64,000 nucleotides of DNA, from positions 62,001 through 126,000 of the forward strand of contig NZ_FOQH01000007.1 of NCBI RefSeq assembly GCF_900113695.1, written 5' to 3'. The DNA is from Albimonas pacifica (GTDB lineage: Bacteria > Pseudomonadota > Alphaproteobacteria > Rhodobacterales > Rhodobacteraceae). Under the pieces are notes generated by a model. It had not been told where the DNA came from and made no database searches. It was given only the letters and a program-made list of their open reading frames with translations. Shown one piece after another: positions 35,759 to 45,585 of this stretch. Within the stretch, counting starts at the first letter, position 1; each line of letters starts with the position of its first letter. Both the position numbers and the translations under genes were made by a program.

Positions 35759-36718
35759 ATGACCGCCGCGCGCCCGCAGGCCTCCGGCGGCCGCCGCCCC
35801 GGCTTCGGCGCCGTCCAGGCCCTGCTCGGCCTCGTCCTCGCGGCGCTCTGCGTCGCGCCCTTCGCGATCGTCCTCGTGGTCTCCTTCGGGCAGGTGGTCG
35901 AGGGCGCCTCCTGGCGGTGGGCGCTGAGCCTCGAGAACTACCTGCGCTTCTTCGTGGGGCTCGAGTGGCCGGCCTCCACCTCCTTCCTCTATCTGCAAAA
36001 GCTGTGGTGGACGCTGGTCTACGCCGGCCTCGCCGCGGTGATCGCGGTGGCCTTCGCCTTCCCCTTCACCTGGCTGACGACCCGCCAGTCCCGCCGGATC
36101 CAGACCGTGTGGCTGGTGTTCCTGCTGTCGTCGCTGTCGCTGTCGGAAGTCTTCGTGGTGATGGGCTGGGACGTGCTGCTGTCGAACCGCTCGGGCCTTC
36201 CGATGGTGTTCCGCGAGACCGGGCTGACCGACTGGCTCCAGTCGGTCGGCTGGTTCGACACGCTGCGCGACTGGGGCATGGCGACGCCCCGCAACGTGCG
36301 CTTCAAGACCTCCGTCTTCGCCACCGTGCTGACCATGAGCTACCTGGTCTTCCCCTACGCGGTGATCCTGCTCTACCCCGCGCTCAGCCGGCTCGACCCC
36401 GCGATGCTGGAGGCCGCGCGCACCATGGGCGCGCGCCCGTTCACGGTGATCCGCACGGTGGTGCTGCCGGCCGCGCGGCTGCCGCTGACGGGGGCGGCGC
36501 TGCTGCTTTTCGTCTATCTGCTGGGGGCCTACGTGGTGGTCTCGGTCTTCGCGGACCCGGCGCGGCAGACGCTGACCATCACCATCTACGAATCCGTGCG
36601 CGGCGCCACGCTCAACGCGCCCTTCGGCGCGGCGCAGGCGGTGATCCTGCTGCTGACCGCGGGCGGCTTCCTGCTCGCCTCGCTCCGCCTCTCGCGCCTG
36701 GCGGAGGCGAAGGCATGA
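35759..36718 (+). CDS. ABC transporter permease, PotB-like
   Basis: The 319-residue inner-membrane permease has about six hydrophobic helices and the coupling EAA-type loop LEAARTMGARPFTVIRTVVLP. It starts at the ATG after CCCGGAG. The stop overlaps the start of the second permease (ATGA). An unusually long periplasmic insertion around residues 120-185 (LFSNRSG-like and WLQSVGWFDTLRDW) is typical of this amine/opine subgroup. Confidence 0.9.
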   Translation: MTAARPQASGGRRPGFGAVQALLGLVLAALCVAPFAIVLVVSFGQVVEGASWRWALSLENYLRFFVGLEWPASTSFLYLQKLWWTLVYAGLAAVIAVAFAFPFTWLTTRQSRRIQTVWLVFLLSSLSLSEVFVVMGWDVLLSNRSGLPMVFRETGLTDWLQSVGWFDTLRDWGMATPRNVRFKTSVFATVLTMSYLVFPYAVILLYPALSRLDPAMLEAARTMGARPFTVIRTVVLPAARLPLTGAALLLFVYLLGAYVVVSVFADPARQTLTITIYESVRGATLNAPFGAAQAVILLLTAGGFLLASLRLSRLAEAKA

Positions 36719-37515
36719 GCCGCCTCGCGGGTCGCCTATACCTCGCCTGGTGCGCGCTCTTCGTGCTGGCCCCCATCGTGGTGGTCTGCGCGGCGGCGCT
36801 GAACGGCGGGCGCACCATGTTGTTCCCGCCCGAGGACCCGACCCTCGAGCGCTTCGTCGAGTTCTTCGTCTCCGATCCCGTCTGGACCCGGGCCCTGCAG
36901 CGCTCGATCCTGATCGCGGTCGCCTCCGCCGCCATCGCCACGCTGATCGCCTGGCCCACCGCCTACGGGCTGTGGCGGCGCGACACGAAGCTCTCGAAGC
37001 TGCTGGCGGCTTCGATGGCGATGCCCTTCGCCCTGCCGCCCATCGTCTTCGGCGTCGGCCTGGGGTTCCTGTGGGCCTTCTCCGGCCTGATCGGCACGAT
37101 CCCGGCCGGGATCCTCTCCCACGCCGCGCTGCATGGCGCCCTGCCGCTCGCCACCATCTCCATCGGCCTGCAATCGATCGACCGCGCCCATCTCGACGCC
37201 GCCGCCACCATGGGCGCGACCGAGCGCACGGCCTTCCGCACCATCGTCCTGCCCCAGACGATCCCCTACACGCTGTCGGGCTTCTTCTTCGCGCTGGTGC
37301 TCAGCTTCAACGAGTTCATCGTGATGTTCTTCGTCTCCGCCTCGGCCTACGCCACGGTGACGCTGCAGATCTTCAACTCCCTGCGCAACGGCTTCACGCC
37401 CACCATGGCGGTCGGCGCCATCGTCTTCATCCTGACCTCCGTCGCCGTCTTCAGCCTCGTCGCCCGCTTCGGCGACCTGCCGCGGCTGATGGGGGCCGAC
37501 CCCTCCCGCCGCTAG
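36715..37515 (+). CDS. ABC transporter permease, PotC-like
   Basis: The 266-residue second permease has six helices and the coupling loop LDAAATMGATERTAFRTIVL. Its end SLVARFGDLPRLMGADPSRR is cytoplasmic. It begins four bases inside the preceding gene and is followed 13 bp later by the cysteine hydrolase gene, so importer and hydrolase appear to be one operon. Confidence 0.9.
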   Translation: MSRLAGRLYLAWCALFVLAPIVVVCAAALNGGRTMLFPPEDPTLERFVEFFVSDPVWTRALQRSILIAVASAAIATLIAWPTAYGLWRRDTKLSKLLAASMAMPFALPPIVFGVGLGFLWAFSGLIGTIPAGILSHAALHGALPLATISIGLQSIDRAHLDAAATMGATERTAFRTIVLPQTIPYTLSGFFFALVLSFNEFIVMFFVSASAYATVTLQIFNSLRNGFTPTMAVGAIVFILTSVAVFSLVARFGDLPRLMGADPSRR

Positions 37516-37528
37516 AAAGGTCCCCGCC

Positions 37529-38146
37529 ATGCCCCGCCAGCCCATGATCGTCGGCAACCCCGTGGTGCTCGTCATCGACATCCAGAAGGGCGGCTTTCTC
37601 GACGGCTACGACGTCGGCATCCCCAAGATGGCCGGCTGGCGCGCCAACATGGCCCGCGCCCGCCAGGTGATCGACGCGGCCCGCGACACCGGCGTCCCCC
37701 TGATCTTCTTCCAGGAGGCCCACCGCCCCGACCTCATCGACTTCGGCCGCGAGCTCGACGGCGCCGAGGGCGTGCACTGCGTCGAGGGCCGCGAGGGCAC
37801 CGAGATCGCCGTCGAGGAAACCGGCTACCGCCCGGGCGAGGACTATTTCATCCGCAAGCGCCGCTACTCCTGCTTCTTCGGCACCGAGCTCGAGATCCTG
37901 CTCAAAGGGCTGAAGGCCCAGACCCTGATCCTGATCGGCGGCCTGACGGACGTGTGCTGCCACTACACCTTCGCCGACGGCCACCAGCACGACTACCACT
38001 GCCGCATCGTGGGCGACGCGGTGGGCGGCAGCTCGGACGAGGCCCACGCCGCCTCGCTGCGGGCGATGGAATACCTGCAGGAGGGCGCCGTCCGCTCCGC
38101 CGCCGACATCGCGGCCGGTCTCGCCGCCCTGAAGGCGGCCGCCTGA
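37529..38146 (+). CDS. Isochorismatase-family cysteine hydrolase
   Basis: This 205-residue cytosolic hydrolase of the isochorismatase/amidase superfamily carries the triad Asp (VLVIDIQKGG, about residue 17), Lys (YFIRKRRYSCF) and Cys (IGGLTDVCCHYT). The family includes nicotinamidase, N-carbamoylsarcosine amidase, biuret hydrolase and ureidoacrylate hydrolase. The position in an amine-type uptake operon suggests hydrolysis of an imported amide or ureido compound. The exact substrate cannot be read from sequence. Confidence 0.88.
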   Translation: MPRQPMIVGNPVVLVIDIQKGGFLDGYDVGIPKMAGWRANMARARQVIDAARDTGVPLIFFQEAHRPDLIDFGRELDGAEGVHCVEGREGTEIAVEETGYRPGEDYFIRKRRYSCFFGTELEILLKGLKAQTLILIGGLTDVCCHYTFADGHQHDYHCRIVGDAVGGSSDEAHAASLRAMEYLQEGAVRSAADIAAGLAALKAAA

Positions 38147-38147
38147 G

Positions 38148-38960
38148 ATGACCGCCGCCCCCTCGGCCGCCGAGCCTCCGGACCCGCGTCTCGTCGCGGC
38201 GCTGGCGCTGGAACCCACGCTGGAGGCGGTGCAGGGCCTGTGGCGGCGCGCCTGGCTGCGCGCGCCCGGGCACGAGGACGCCACGACCGAGGTCCACTGG
38301 ATCCAGGCCGGCCGCCTCCACGTCGACCTGCGCCTGCCCGAGGGCCTGCCCGACGTGCGCGGCGCGAAGGCGCTGGCCGACCTGCCCCCCCGCGTCCTGC
38401 GCGCGCTCGCCCGCGCCGAGGGCTTCGCCGGCGCCACGGCGGTGGAGCGGGGCGTGTGCACCTGGACCCGCCGCGTGAACTGGCGCGGCCCGCTCGACGG
38501 GCCCGACGTCGGCGCCCTGTTCTTCGAGAACGGCGCGCTGATCGAGCGCGGCGTCTTCGCCGACTACGCCGAGCTGTGGCGGCGCGAGCCGACCGAGGCG
38601 CCGCTCGCCGCCCGCCAGCTCCGCCGCGCCGACGGCCAGGCCGCGGTGCTGGCCCGCGCCGGCGACCGCTTCCTGCTGGGCCGCGGCGCGCCCGAGGCGC
38701 TGGCCGCCCCCGCCCCCCTGCCCGAGCGGCTGGAGCGGGCGCTGGCCCACCGCCACCGCGGCGCGCTGCGCCGGCTCTTCGACCAGGAGTTCTGCCGCGG
38801 CCGCCTGACCCCCGAGGGCGGGATCATCGAGCGCTCGACCAACCCGCTGCGCGAAGGCGCCCTCGCCTTCCCCGCGGACGCGTTCGAGGCCGAGACCGTC
38901 TCCCTCACCGCCCAGGATTTCGACGGCGCCACCGAGACCTCCCCCTGGATCCCGGTCTAG
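38148..38960 (+). CDS. Uncharacterised protein at the end of the ABC/hydrolase operon
   Basis: This 270-residue protein starts one base after the hydrolase stop and is therefore almost certainly co-translated. I do not recognise the family. It is soluble, without signal or membrane segment, rich in Trp/Arg and short beta segments: WIQAGRLHVDLRLPEGLPD, GFAGATAVERGVCTWTRRV, DVGALFFENGALIERGVF. The alternating pattern could be a lipocalin-like beta barrel, which would fit ligand binding, but that is speculation. Its tight coupling says it serves the imported compound. Confidence 0.75.
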   Translation: MTAAPSAAEPPDPRLVAALALEPTLEAVQGLWRRAWLRAPGHEDATTEVHWIQAGRLHVDLRLPEGLPDVRGAKALADLPPRVLRALARAEGFAGATAVERGVCTWTRRVNWRGPLDGPDVGALFFENGALIERGVFADYAELWRREPTEAPLAARQLRRADGQAAVLARAGDRFLLGRGAPEALAAPAPLPERLERALAHRHRGALRRLFDQEFCRGRLTPEGGIIERSTNPLREGALAFPADAFEAETVSLTAQDFDGATETSPWIPV

Positions 38961-39000
38961 ACGCCCGCCCCCCGCAGGCCCGCCCCCAGCCCTCCCGGGA

Positions 39001-39162
39001 GCGCCTGTTCTCCGGAGCCGTCCATCGCTGATGCCGATCAGAGCGACTCGTCGGGGGCGGTCAAGGATCGCGAAGCGACCGCGCCTGCGCGGCTCGTCCT
39101 TGACCGCCTCCGGCGAGTCGCTCAGGCATCTTCAGCGATGGACGGGTCCGGAGGACAGGCGC
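39001..39162. repeat. Long-hairpin dispersed element, copy B
   Basis: Same length (162 nt) and fold as copy A at 32958. The differences are concentrated in stems and mostly keep pairing. For example, G-C near 32987 in copy A is T-A here (CATCGCTGA/TCAGCGATG), and the inner stem GACTCGTCGGGG pairs with CTCCGGCGAGTC through wobble pairs. It lies between two convergent genes (38960 and 39257), so it may work as a bidirectional transcript end. The 296-bp gap holds nothing else but the 22-mer at 39236. Confidence 0.85.
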
Positions 39163-39256
39163 GGGCCTGTTCTCTGGTGAGCTCCGGAAGCGCCCCTTCG
39201 CGGGCGCCCGCCCGCGCGCGCGGACCGCGCGCAAGCCAGGCCCGCCCGCAGGGCGC

Positions 39257-40078
39257 CTAGCTCCACTTCGCCAGGTATTGCGCGCAGATCTCGCGCATCC
39301 GCTGCTGCCCGAAGCTCAGGTCATGCCCGCCGTGGACGATGGAGACCTCCATGCCCGCCAGCCGCTCCAGCGTGCGCAGGTAGTCCGCCATCACCCCGAT
39401 CGGCAGCAGCGGCCCGTCGTAGATCGCGTCGCCCGAGAACAGCGTCCCGTCCGCCTCGTCCAGCAGCCCGATCCCGCCGGCGGAATGGCCCGGCAGATGC
39501 ACCACCGTGAACCCGCGCGAGCCGAGCTCCACCCGGTCGCCTTCCTCCAGCAGCCCCGTCGCCGGCGCCGCCTTCAGCCGGTAGCCCGAGGGGTCGTAGT
39601 CCGCCGAGGGCCGGGCCGTGACCAGCACGTCGGGCAGCGGGCGATACCCCTCCGCCTCGAACCCGTCGCGCAGCGCCCGGGGGATCTTGTCGCGGAACAG
39701 GGTGGCGAGACCCACGTCCGTGCGCTGCAGGTCCGCCGCCTCGGCCGGGTGGATCAGGCGGCTGTCGAATTCCCACGAGCCGCCCATGTGGTCGATATGC
39801 GCATGGCTCAGGACATGGACCAGCGGTTTCGAGGCGTCGCGCAGCCCGTCCACGAAGGGCGCGAGCAGCCCCACCCCCATGCCGCTGTCGATCAGCATGT
39901 CGCGCTCGGAGCCCTCGACCAGCCACAGGTTCGCCTGCAGCAGCGGGTCGAGATGCGGCTCGACGATCTTGGTCACGCCCGGCGCCACGCGCTCGGCCGT
40001 CCACCAGTCCGCCACGGGCAGCGCGCGGGCGCGCGCGCGGACCTCGGCGCCCACGGGATCGAGGGCCGGATCGCTCAT
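39257..40078 (-). CDS. MBL-fold metallo-hydrolase
   Basis: This 273-residue metallo-beta-lactamase-fold hydrolase has the metal motifs [10 protein letters not shown] (His92, His94, Asp96, His97), [10 protein letters not shown] (His), FSGDAIY (Asp) and VHGGHD (His). The family covers glyoxalase II-like, lactonase and thioesterase activities; nothing here fixes the substrate. The ATG overlaps the ubiG stop codon by three bases (ATGA), so it is coupled to ubiG. Confidence 0.88.
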   Translation of the reverse strand: MSDPALDPVGAEVRARARALPVADWWTAERVAPGVTKIVEPHLDPLLQANLWLVEGSERDMLIDSGMGVGLLAPFVDGLRDASKPLVHVLSHAHIDHMGGSWEFDSRLIHPAEAADLQRTDVGLATLFRDKIPRALRDGFEAEGYRPLPDVLVTARPSADYDPSGYRLKAAPATGLLEEGDRVELGSRGFTVVHLPGHSAGGIGLLDEADGTLFSGDAIYDGPLLPIGVMADYLRTLERLAGMEVSIVHGGHDLSFGQQRMREICAQYLAKWS

Positions 40079-40848
40079 CCCCGCACCTCCCGCTTCACCG
40101 AGCAGGTGACGTAGTTCACCGACAGGTCGCGGGCCGAGATCGACCACGACCAGGTCACCGGGTTGAACACGAAACCCTTGCGGTCGACCACCTCCAGCCC
40201 GGCGGCGGCGATCATCGTGGTCAGCTCGTCCGGCGTGATGAATTTCGACCACTCGTGCGTGCCCTTGGGCAGCCAGCGCATCACGTGCTCGGCCCCCACG
40301 ATCGCCATCATGAAGCTCTTGGGATTGCGGTTGATCGTCGAGCAGACCATCAGCCCGCCGGGTTGCACCAGCCGCGCGCAGGCGCCCAGATAGGCGGCGG
40401 GGTCGGGGACGTGCTCGACCACCTCCATGTTCAGCACCGCGTCGAAGGTCTCGCCCGCCTCGGCCAGCGCCTCGGCCGAGGCGGCGCGGTAGTCGATCTC
40501 GAGCCCCATGCGCTCGGCGTGGATGCGGGCGACGGGGATGTTGCGCTCGGCCGGGTCGACGCCCACGACCGTCGCGCCCAGCCGCGCCATCGGCTCGCAC
40601 AGCAGCCCGCCGCCGCAGCCGATGTCGAGGATGCGCAGGCCCTTGAACGCCTCCGGCTGGGAGGGATCGCGCCCGAACTCGGCGGCGACCTGGTCGACGA
40701 TATAGCCCAGCCGGCACGGGTTCATCATGTGCAGGGGCTTGAACTTGCCGTTCAGGTCCCACCATTCCGAGGCCATCGCCTCGAACTTGGCGATCTCGCC
40801 CGGGTCGATGTTGGTTCCCGCGGTCGGGGACTGTTGCATGGAGGTCAT
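40075..40848 (-). CDS. ubiG: Ubiquinone biosynthesis O-methyltransferase
   Basis: UbiG performs both O-methylation steps of ubiquinone biosynthesis using SAM. The 257-residue form begins [18 protein letters not shown], then [20 protein letters not shown], a UbiG hallmark. The SAM site is [20 protein letters not shown], and [11 protein letters not shown] and [10 protein letters not shown] follow. An ATG 51 bp earlier is possible, but the region before 40848 also serves as promoter for the divergent gene at 40909. The 60-bp divergent gap holds both promoters. Confidence 0.94.
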   Translation of the reverse strand: MTSMQQSPTAGTNIDPGEIAKFEAMASEWWDLNGKFKPLHMMNPCRLGYIVDQVAAEFGRDPSQPEAFKGLRILDIGCGGGLLCEPMARLGATVVGVDPAERNIPVARIHAERMGLEIDYRAASAEALAEAGETFDAVLNMEVVEHVPDPAAYLGACARLVQPGGLMVCSTINRNPKSFMMAIVGAEHVMRWLPKGTHEWSKFITPDELTTMIAAAGLEVVDRKGFVFNPVTWSWSISARDLSVNYVTCSVKREVRG

Positions 40849-40908
40849 GTGGCGATCCGCTCCGCTGCCGGCGCTTGTGATCCGCGCCCGATGTGACATA
40901 GATCGGAC

Positions 40909-41874
40909 ATGCGCGAAAGCGAAGCCGACATCTCGGCCCGCCAGGCCCTTTATCCCGCCATCGAGCCCTTCTCACGGCTGCGGCTCGAGGTGCCGGGCGG
41001 TCACGACCTTTACGTAGAGCAATGCGGCAACCCCAAGGGCAAGCCCGTGGTGGTGCTGCACGGCGGACCGGGCGGCGGCTGCTCTCCGGGGATGCGCCGG
41101 TTCTTCGACCCCGAGGTCTTCCGCGTCATCCTGTTCGACCAGCGGGGCTGCGGCCGCTCGCGCCCGCATTCCAGCCTCGAGAACAACACCGCCTGGGATC
41201 TCGTCGCCGACATCGAGCGGATCCGCGAGAAGCTGGGCATCGACAAGTGGATCCTGTTCGGCGGCTCCTGGGGGGCGACCTTGTCGCTGCTCTACGCCGA
41301 AGCCCACCCCGAGCGGGTCGAGGCGATGGCGCTGCGCGGCATCTTCCTGATGATGCAGCGCGAGCTCGCCTGGTTCTACGGCGGCGGCGCCGGCCAGTTC
41401 CGCCCCGTCGAGTGGAAGCGCTTCGCCGAGGCGATCCCCGCCGCCGAGCGCGCCGATCTGATCGCCGCCTACCACAAGCGCCTGACCTCCGACGACCTGA
41501 TGGAGCAGACCCGCCACGCCCGCCTCTGGGCCGGGTGGGAGGCCGCCTGCGCGACGCTTCAGGGCGGCGGCGGCCACGGGCCGGACGGGGCCTATGCGCG
41601 GGCCTTCAGCCGGATCGAGTGCCACTACTTCGTCCACCAGGGCTGGCTCACGCGCGACGACCAGCTGCTGGGCGACGCCTCGCGCCTCGCCGGCATCCCC
41701 GGCCATATCGTGCAGGGGCGCTACGACCTGATCTGCCCGCCCCTCTCGGCGCAACTGCTGCACGAGGCCTGGCCCGGCTCGCAGCTGCACATGATCCAGC
41801 AGGGGGGGCACGCGCTCTCCGAGCCCGGGATCGCGGCGAAGCTGGTGGAGATCATGAACGGGATGCGCGGCTGA
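40909..41874 (+). CDS. pip: Prolyl aminopeptidase
   Basis: This 321-residue alpha/beta-hydrolase removes N-terminal proline from peptides in the cytosol. The oxyanion region [10 protein letters not shown] and the nucleophile elbow GGSWGATLS (Ser120) are typical; Asp273 (GRYDLICP) and His301 (GGHALSE) complete the triad. The motif [11 protein letters not shown] is diagnostic for the family. The proline-rich proteome of this organism gives an obvious supply of substrate. It converges on the DUF1989 gene. Confidence 0.95.
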   Translation: MRESEADISARQALYPAIEPFSRLRLEVPGGHDLYVEQCGNPKGKPVVVLHGGPGGGCSPGMRRFFDPEVFRVILFDQRGCGRSRPHSSLENNTAWDLVADIERIREKLGIDKWILFGGSWGATLSLLYAEAHPERVEAMALRGIFLMMQRELAWFYGGGAGQFRPVEWKRFAEAIPAAERADLIAAYHKRLTSDDLMEQTRHARLWAGWEAACATLQGGGGHGPDGAYARAFSRIECHYFVHQGWLTRDDQLLGDASRLAGIPGHIVQGRYDLICPPLSAQLLHEAWPGSQLHMIQQGGHALSEPGIAAKLVEIMNGMRG

Positions 41875-41894
41875 GCGGCCAGGTGGGCGTCCTC

Positions 41895-41911
41895 GGGGGC
41901 GTCGAGCCCCC
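41895..41911. terminator. Short hairpin between convergent genes
   Basis: GGGGGC-GTCGA-GCCCCC, with a loop similar to the hairpin at 2651. It lies in the 76-bp gap between pip and the DUF1989 gene and could end either transcript. Confidence 0.35.
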
Positions 41912-41950
41912 TCGGCCGCCGCCCGTTCCGGGCGCTCCCCCCTCCCGACG

Positions 41951-42814
41951 TCAGAGCCCGTGGCTGCGGTCGTAGGCCGAGGGCGCGGGGCTTTCCCACC
42001 CCTCCAGCGTCGCGGGATCGGGCCGCAGCACCTCCATGCGCAGCGGAAAGCAGGCGGCGGCGTCGGAGGAATGCGAGGCCGAGCAATCGCCCCCCGGGCA
42101 GGCCGACAACCCCGCCAGCAGGTCGATCTCGGCGAAGAGGGTCAGCGCATCGCCGGGGCGCACTGGGCTCGCCTTCATGAAATACTGGTGCGTGTCGCGG
42201 GTGAAGCCGGTGCACATGAAGACGTTGAGCACGTCATGGACCAGCGGCTCGGCGGCCTCGGGCGCGAGGCCCGTCGCCTCGGCCAGCGCCCGCACCAGGT
42301 TGGAATGGCAGCAGTGGTGGTAGTCCGACCCCGCCAGCAGCCGGTTCGTATAGGGATCGCAGCGGGTGCCGATCACGTCATGCACCCCAGCCCCGTCGGC
42401 GTCGAACCCGTACCACTCCAGGTCGTCGGCCACGATCGTCGCCATCGGGCGCAGCCAGGGCAGCACGCTCCAGAGGCGATGGCCGCGGGTGACATGGGTC
42501 CCGTGCAGGGCGCGGGTCTTGCCGGAGAAGAACCGCTCCTCCAGCCGGCCCGCGTTCCACAGGTTCAGGTCGCCCACCTGCGGGCCCTCGACCGAGACCA
42601 TGCGCAGGAAGCTCCCCGCCGGGACCCGCACGCAGCGCGCCTCGCGCGGGGGGACCGTCACGACCTCCACCGTCTCCGCCGAGGCCAGAGCGGCGCCGTA
42701 GAGCGCCAGATCGGGGCCCGCCAGCGCATCGTCGGGATAGGCCACCACCGGCCGCGCCGCGCGGCGCTGGTCGGCGTCTTCGGGCTCGGGCACGGCGGAG
42801 GGCGGACGCGGCAT
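41951..42814 (-). CDS. DUF1989 / urea carboxylase-associated family protein
   Basis: This 287-residue protein has the DUF1989 signatures QVGDLNLWNA, ERFFSGKTRALHGTHV and the Cys/His-rich DYHHCCHSNLVRAL and CPGGDCSASHSSD, which look like a metal site. Members are associated with urea amidolyase and glycine-betaine-like aminomethyl metabolism; the biochemical role is not settled. The ATG follows TAGGAGATATCC. No urea carboxylase gene is next to it here. Confidence 0.85.
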   Translation of the reverse strand: MPRPPSAVPEPEDADQRRAARPVVAYPDDALAGPDLALYGAALASAETVEVVTVPPREARCVRVPAGSFLRMVSVEGPQVGDLNLWNAGRLEERFFSGKTRALHGTHVTRGHRLWSVLPWLRPMATIVADDLEWYGFDADGAGVHDVIGTRCDPYTNRLLAGSDYHHCCHSNLVRALAEATGLAPEAAEPLVHDVLNVFMCTGFTRDTHQYFMKASPVRPGDALTLFAEIDLLAGLSACPGGDCSASHSSDAAACFPLRMEVLRPDPATLEGWESPAPSAYDRSHGL

Positions 42815-42900
42815 GGATATCTCCTACAGGGGACGCAGCCACCCTGCCCCGCGAGGCGCCCCCAAGCCAACCCGCGCCGAAGCGCAACGTCGCGGAGAGG

Positions 42901-42976
42901 CGAGTCGGGCCGCGGGTCAAGGCTCGCGAAGCGACCCGGCGAAGCCGGGCTCGGCCTTGAGGCGCGGGCCGACTCG
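42901..42976. repeat. Long-hairpin dispersed element, diverged core (copy C)
   Basis: Only the core is kept: outer arms CGAGTCGG/CCGACTCG, then TCAAGGC/GCCTTGA, the side hairpin TCGCGAAGCGACC, and an apical CCCGGC-GAA-GCCGGG followed by GGCTCG. Against copies A and B an A-T pair has become C-G (GGATCG/CGTCC to GGCTCG/CGGCC) and the apical stem is fully replaced with pairing kept. It lies in the 344-bp gap 42815-43158, which otherwise holds a 7-bp hairpin at 42993-43009 and the diverged word near 43099-43160. Confidence 0.7.
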
Positions 42977-43158
42977 TCGCACGCTCGCCAGAGGCCGGCC
43001 CTGCCGGCCGTCTCAGCAGAGGGCGGAAATCCCGACCCCGGCGATGCCTTCGCCTTCCCTGCCGACCCTCGCCAAAGGAAACGGCGCCCATAGGCGCACC
43101 CCCCGCAACGCGCCGCGCGCCGGACGCCCACCACAGGCGCGACGCCGGCCGCGGCGCC

Positions 43159-43590
43159 TCAGGCGCCCAGGCCGGGGGCGGGACAGTCCAGGGGGGCTTT
43201 CTCGCGGAACGCCTCGACCAGCGCGCGGCCGCCGACGCCGGGGAGCCAGGCGGTCACCCGGCCTTCCTGCAGCGCCACCGCCCAGCAGCGGCGGTCGTCG
43301 GGGTCGTCCTCGTAGATGAAGCAGATCAGGCCGTCGTCGGCCTCCCATCGCCCATGCAGGCACAGGCCCGAGGCGTCGCGCCACTGCACCGAGCCGCCGG
43401 GGAAATACTGCTCCGAGCCGAACAGGGCCCCGCCGAGGCCGTAGTGCAGGGTCCAGCCCTCCACCGCCTCCGCGAAGCCCGGCCCGTCCAGCCGCGGCGG
43501 CCCGTCCAGCAGGGGCGGGCGCTCCTGCCCCGCCGCTCCGCCCGCCAGAATCGCAAACGCCGCCGCGAGCCCGAGGCCCCGGCGGCGCGT
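43159..43590 (-). CDS. Small secreted protein of unknown function, apparent ACG start
   Basis: The frame encodes a signal peptide (RRRGLGLAAAFAILAGGAAG, cleavage likely before QERPPLL) and a mature domain of about 120 residues rich in Trp/Gly (WTLHYGLGGALFGSEQYFPG, CLHGRWEADDGLICFIYED, RCWAVAL). No ATG, GTG or TTG stands before the signal. GGAGGGG precedes an ACG at 43590 with six-base spacing, so ACG is the best start, or the base is a sequencing error for ATG. A GTG at 43464 would drop the signal. Family not recognised; it resembles small periplasmic proteins whose glycine-rich strands report on environment. It lies just upstream-of-stop order after the ferredoxin gene, on the same strand. 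Confidence 0.6.
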   Translation of the reverse strand, partial: TRRRGLGLAAAFAILAGGAAGQERPPLLDGPPRLDGPGFAEAVEGWTLHYGLGGALFGSEQYFPGGSVQWRDASGLCLHGRWEADDGLICFIYEDDPDDRRCWAVALQEGRVTAWLPGVGGRALVEAFREKAPLDCPAPGLGA

Positions 43591-43628
43591 CCCGCGCCCC
43601 TCCGGCGATGCGGAGGCGCGGCGCGGTC

Positions 43629-45504
<1,876 letters not shown>

Positions 45505-45585
45505 GGGCGGCCTCGCCGATCCGGCCGCGTCCCGGCGCCCCCGAGGGCGGGAGGAGGAGCCCGGCCTGCATCGCGCGCGCCCCGG

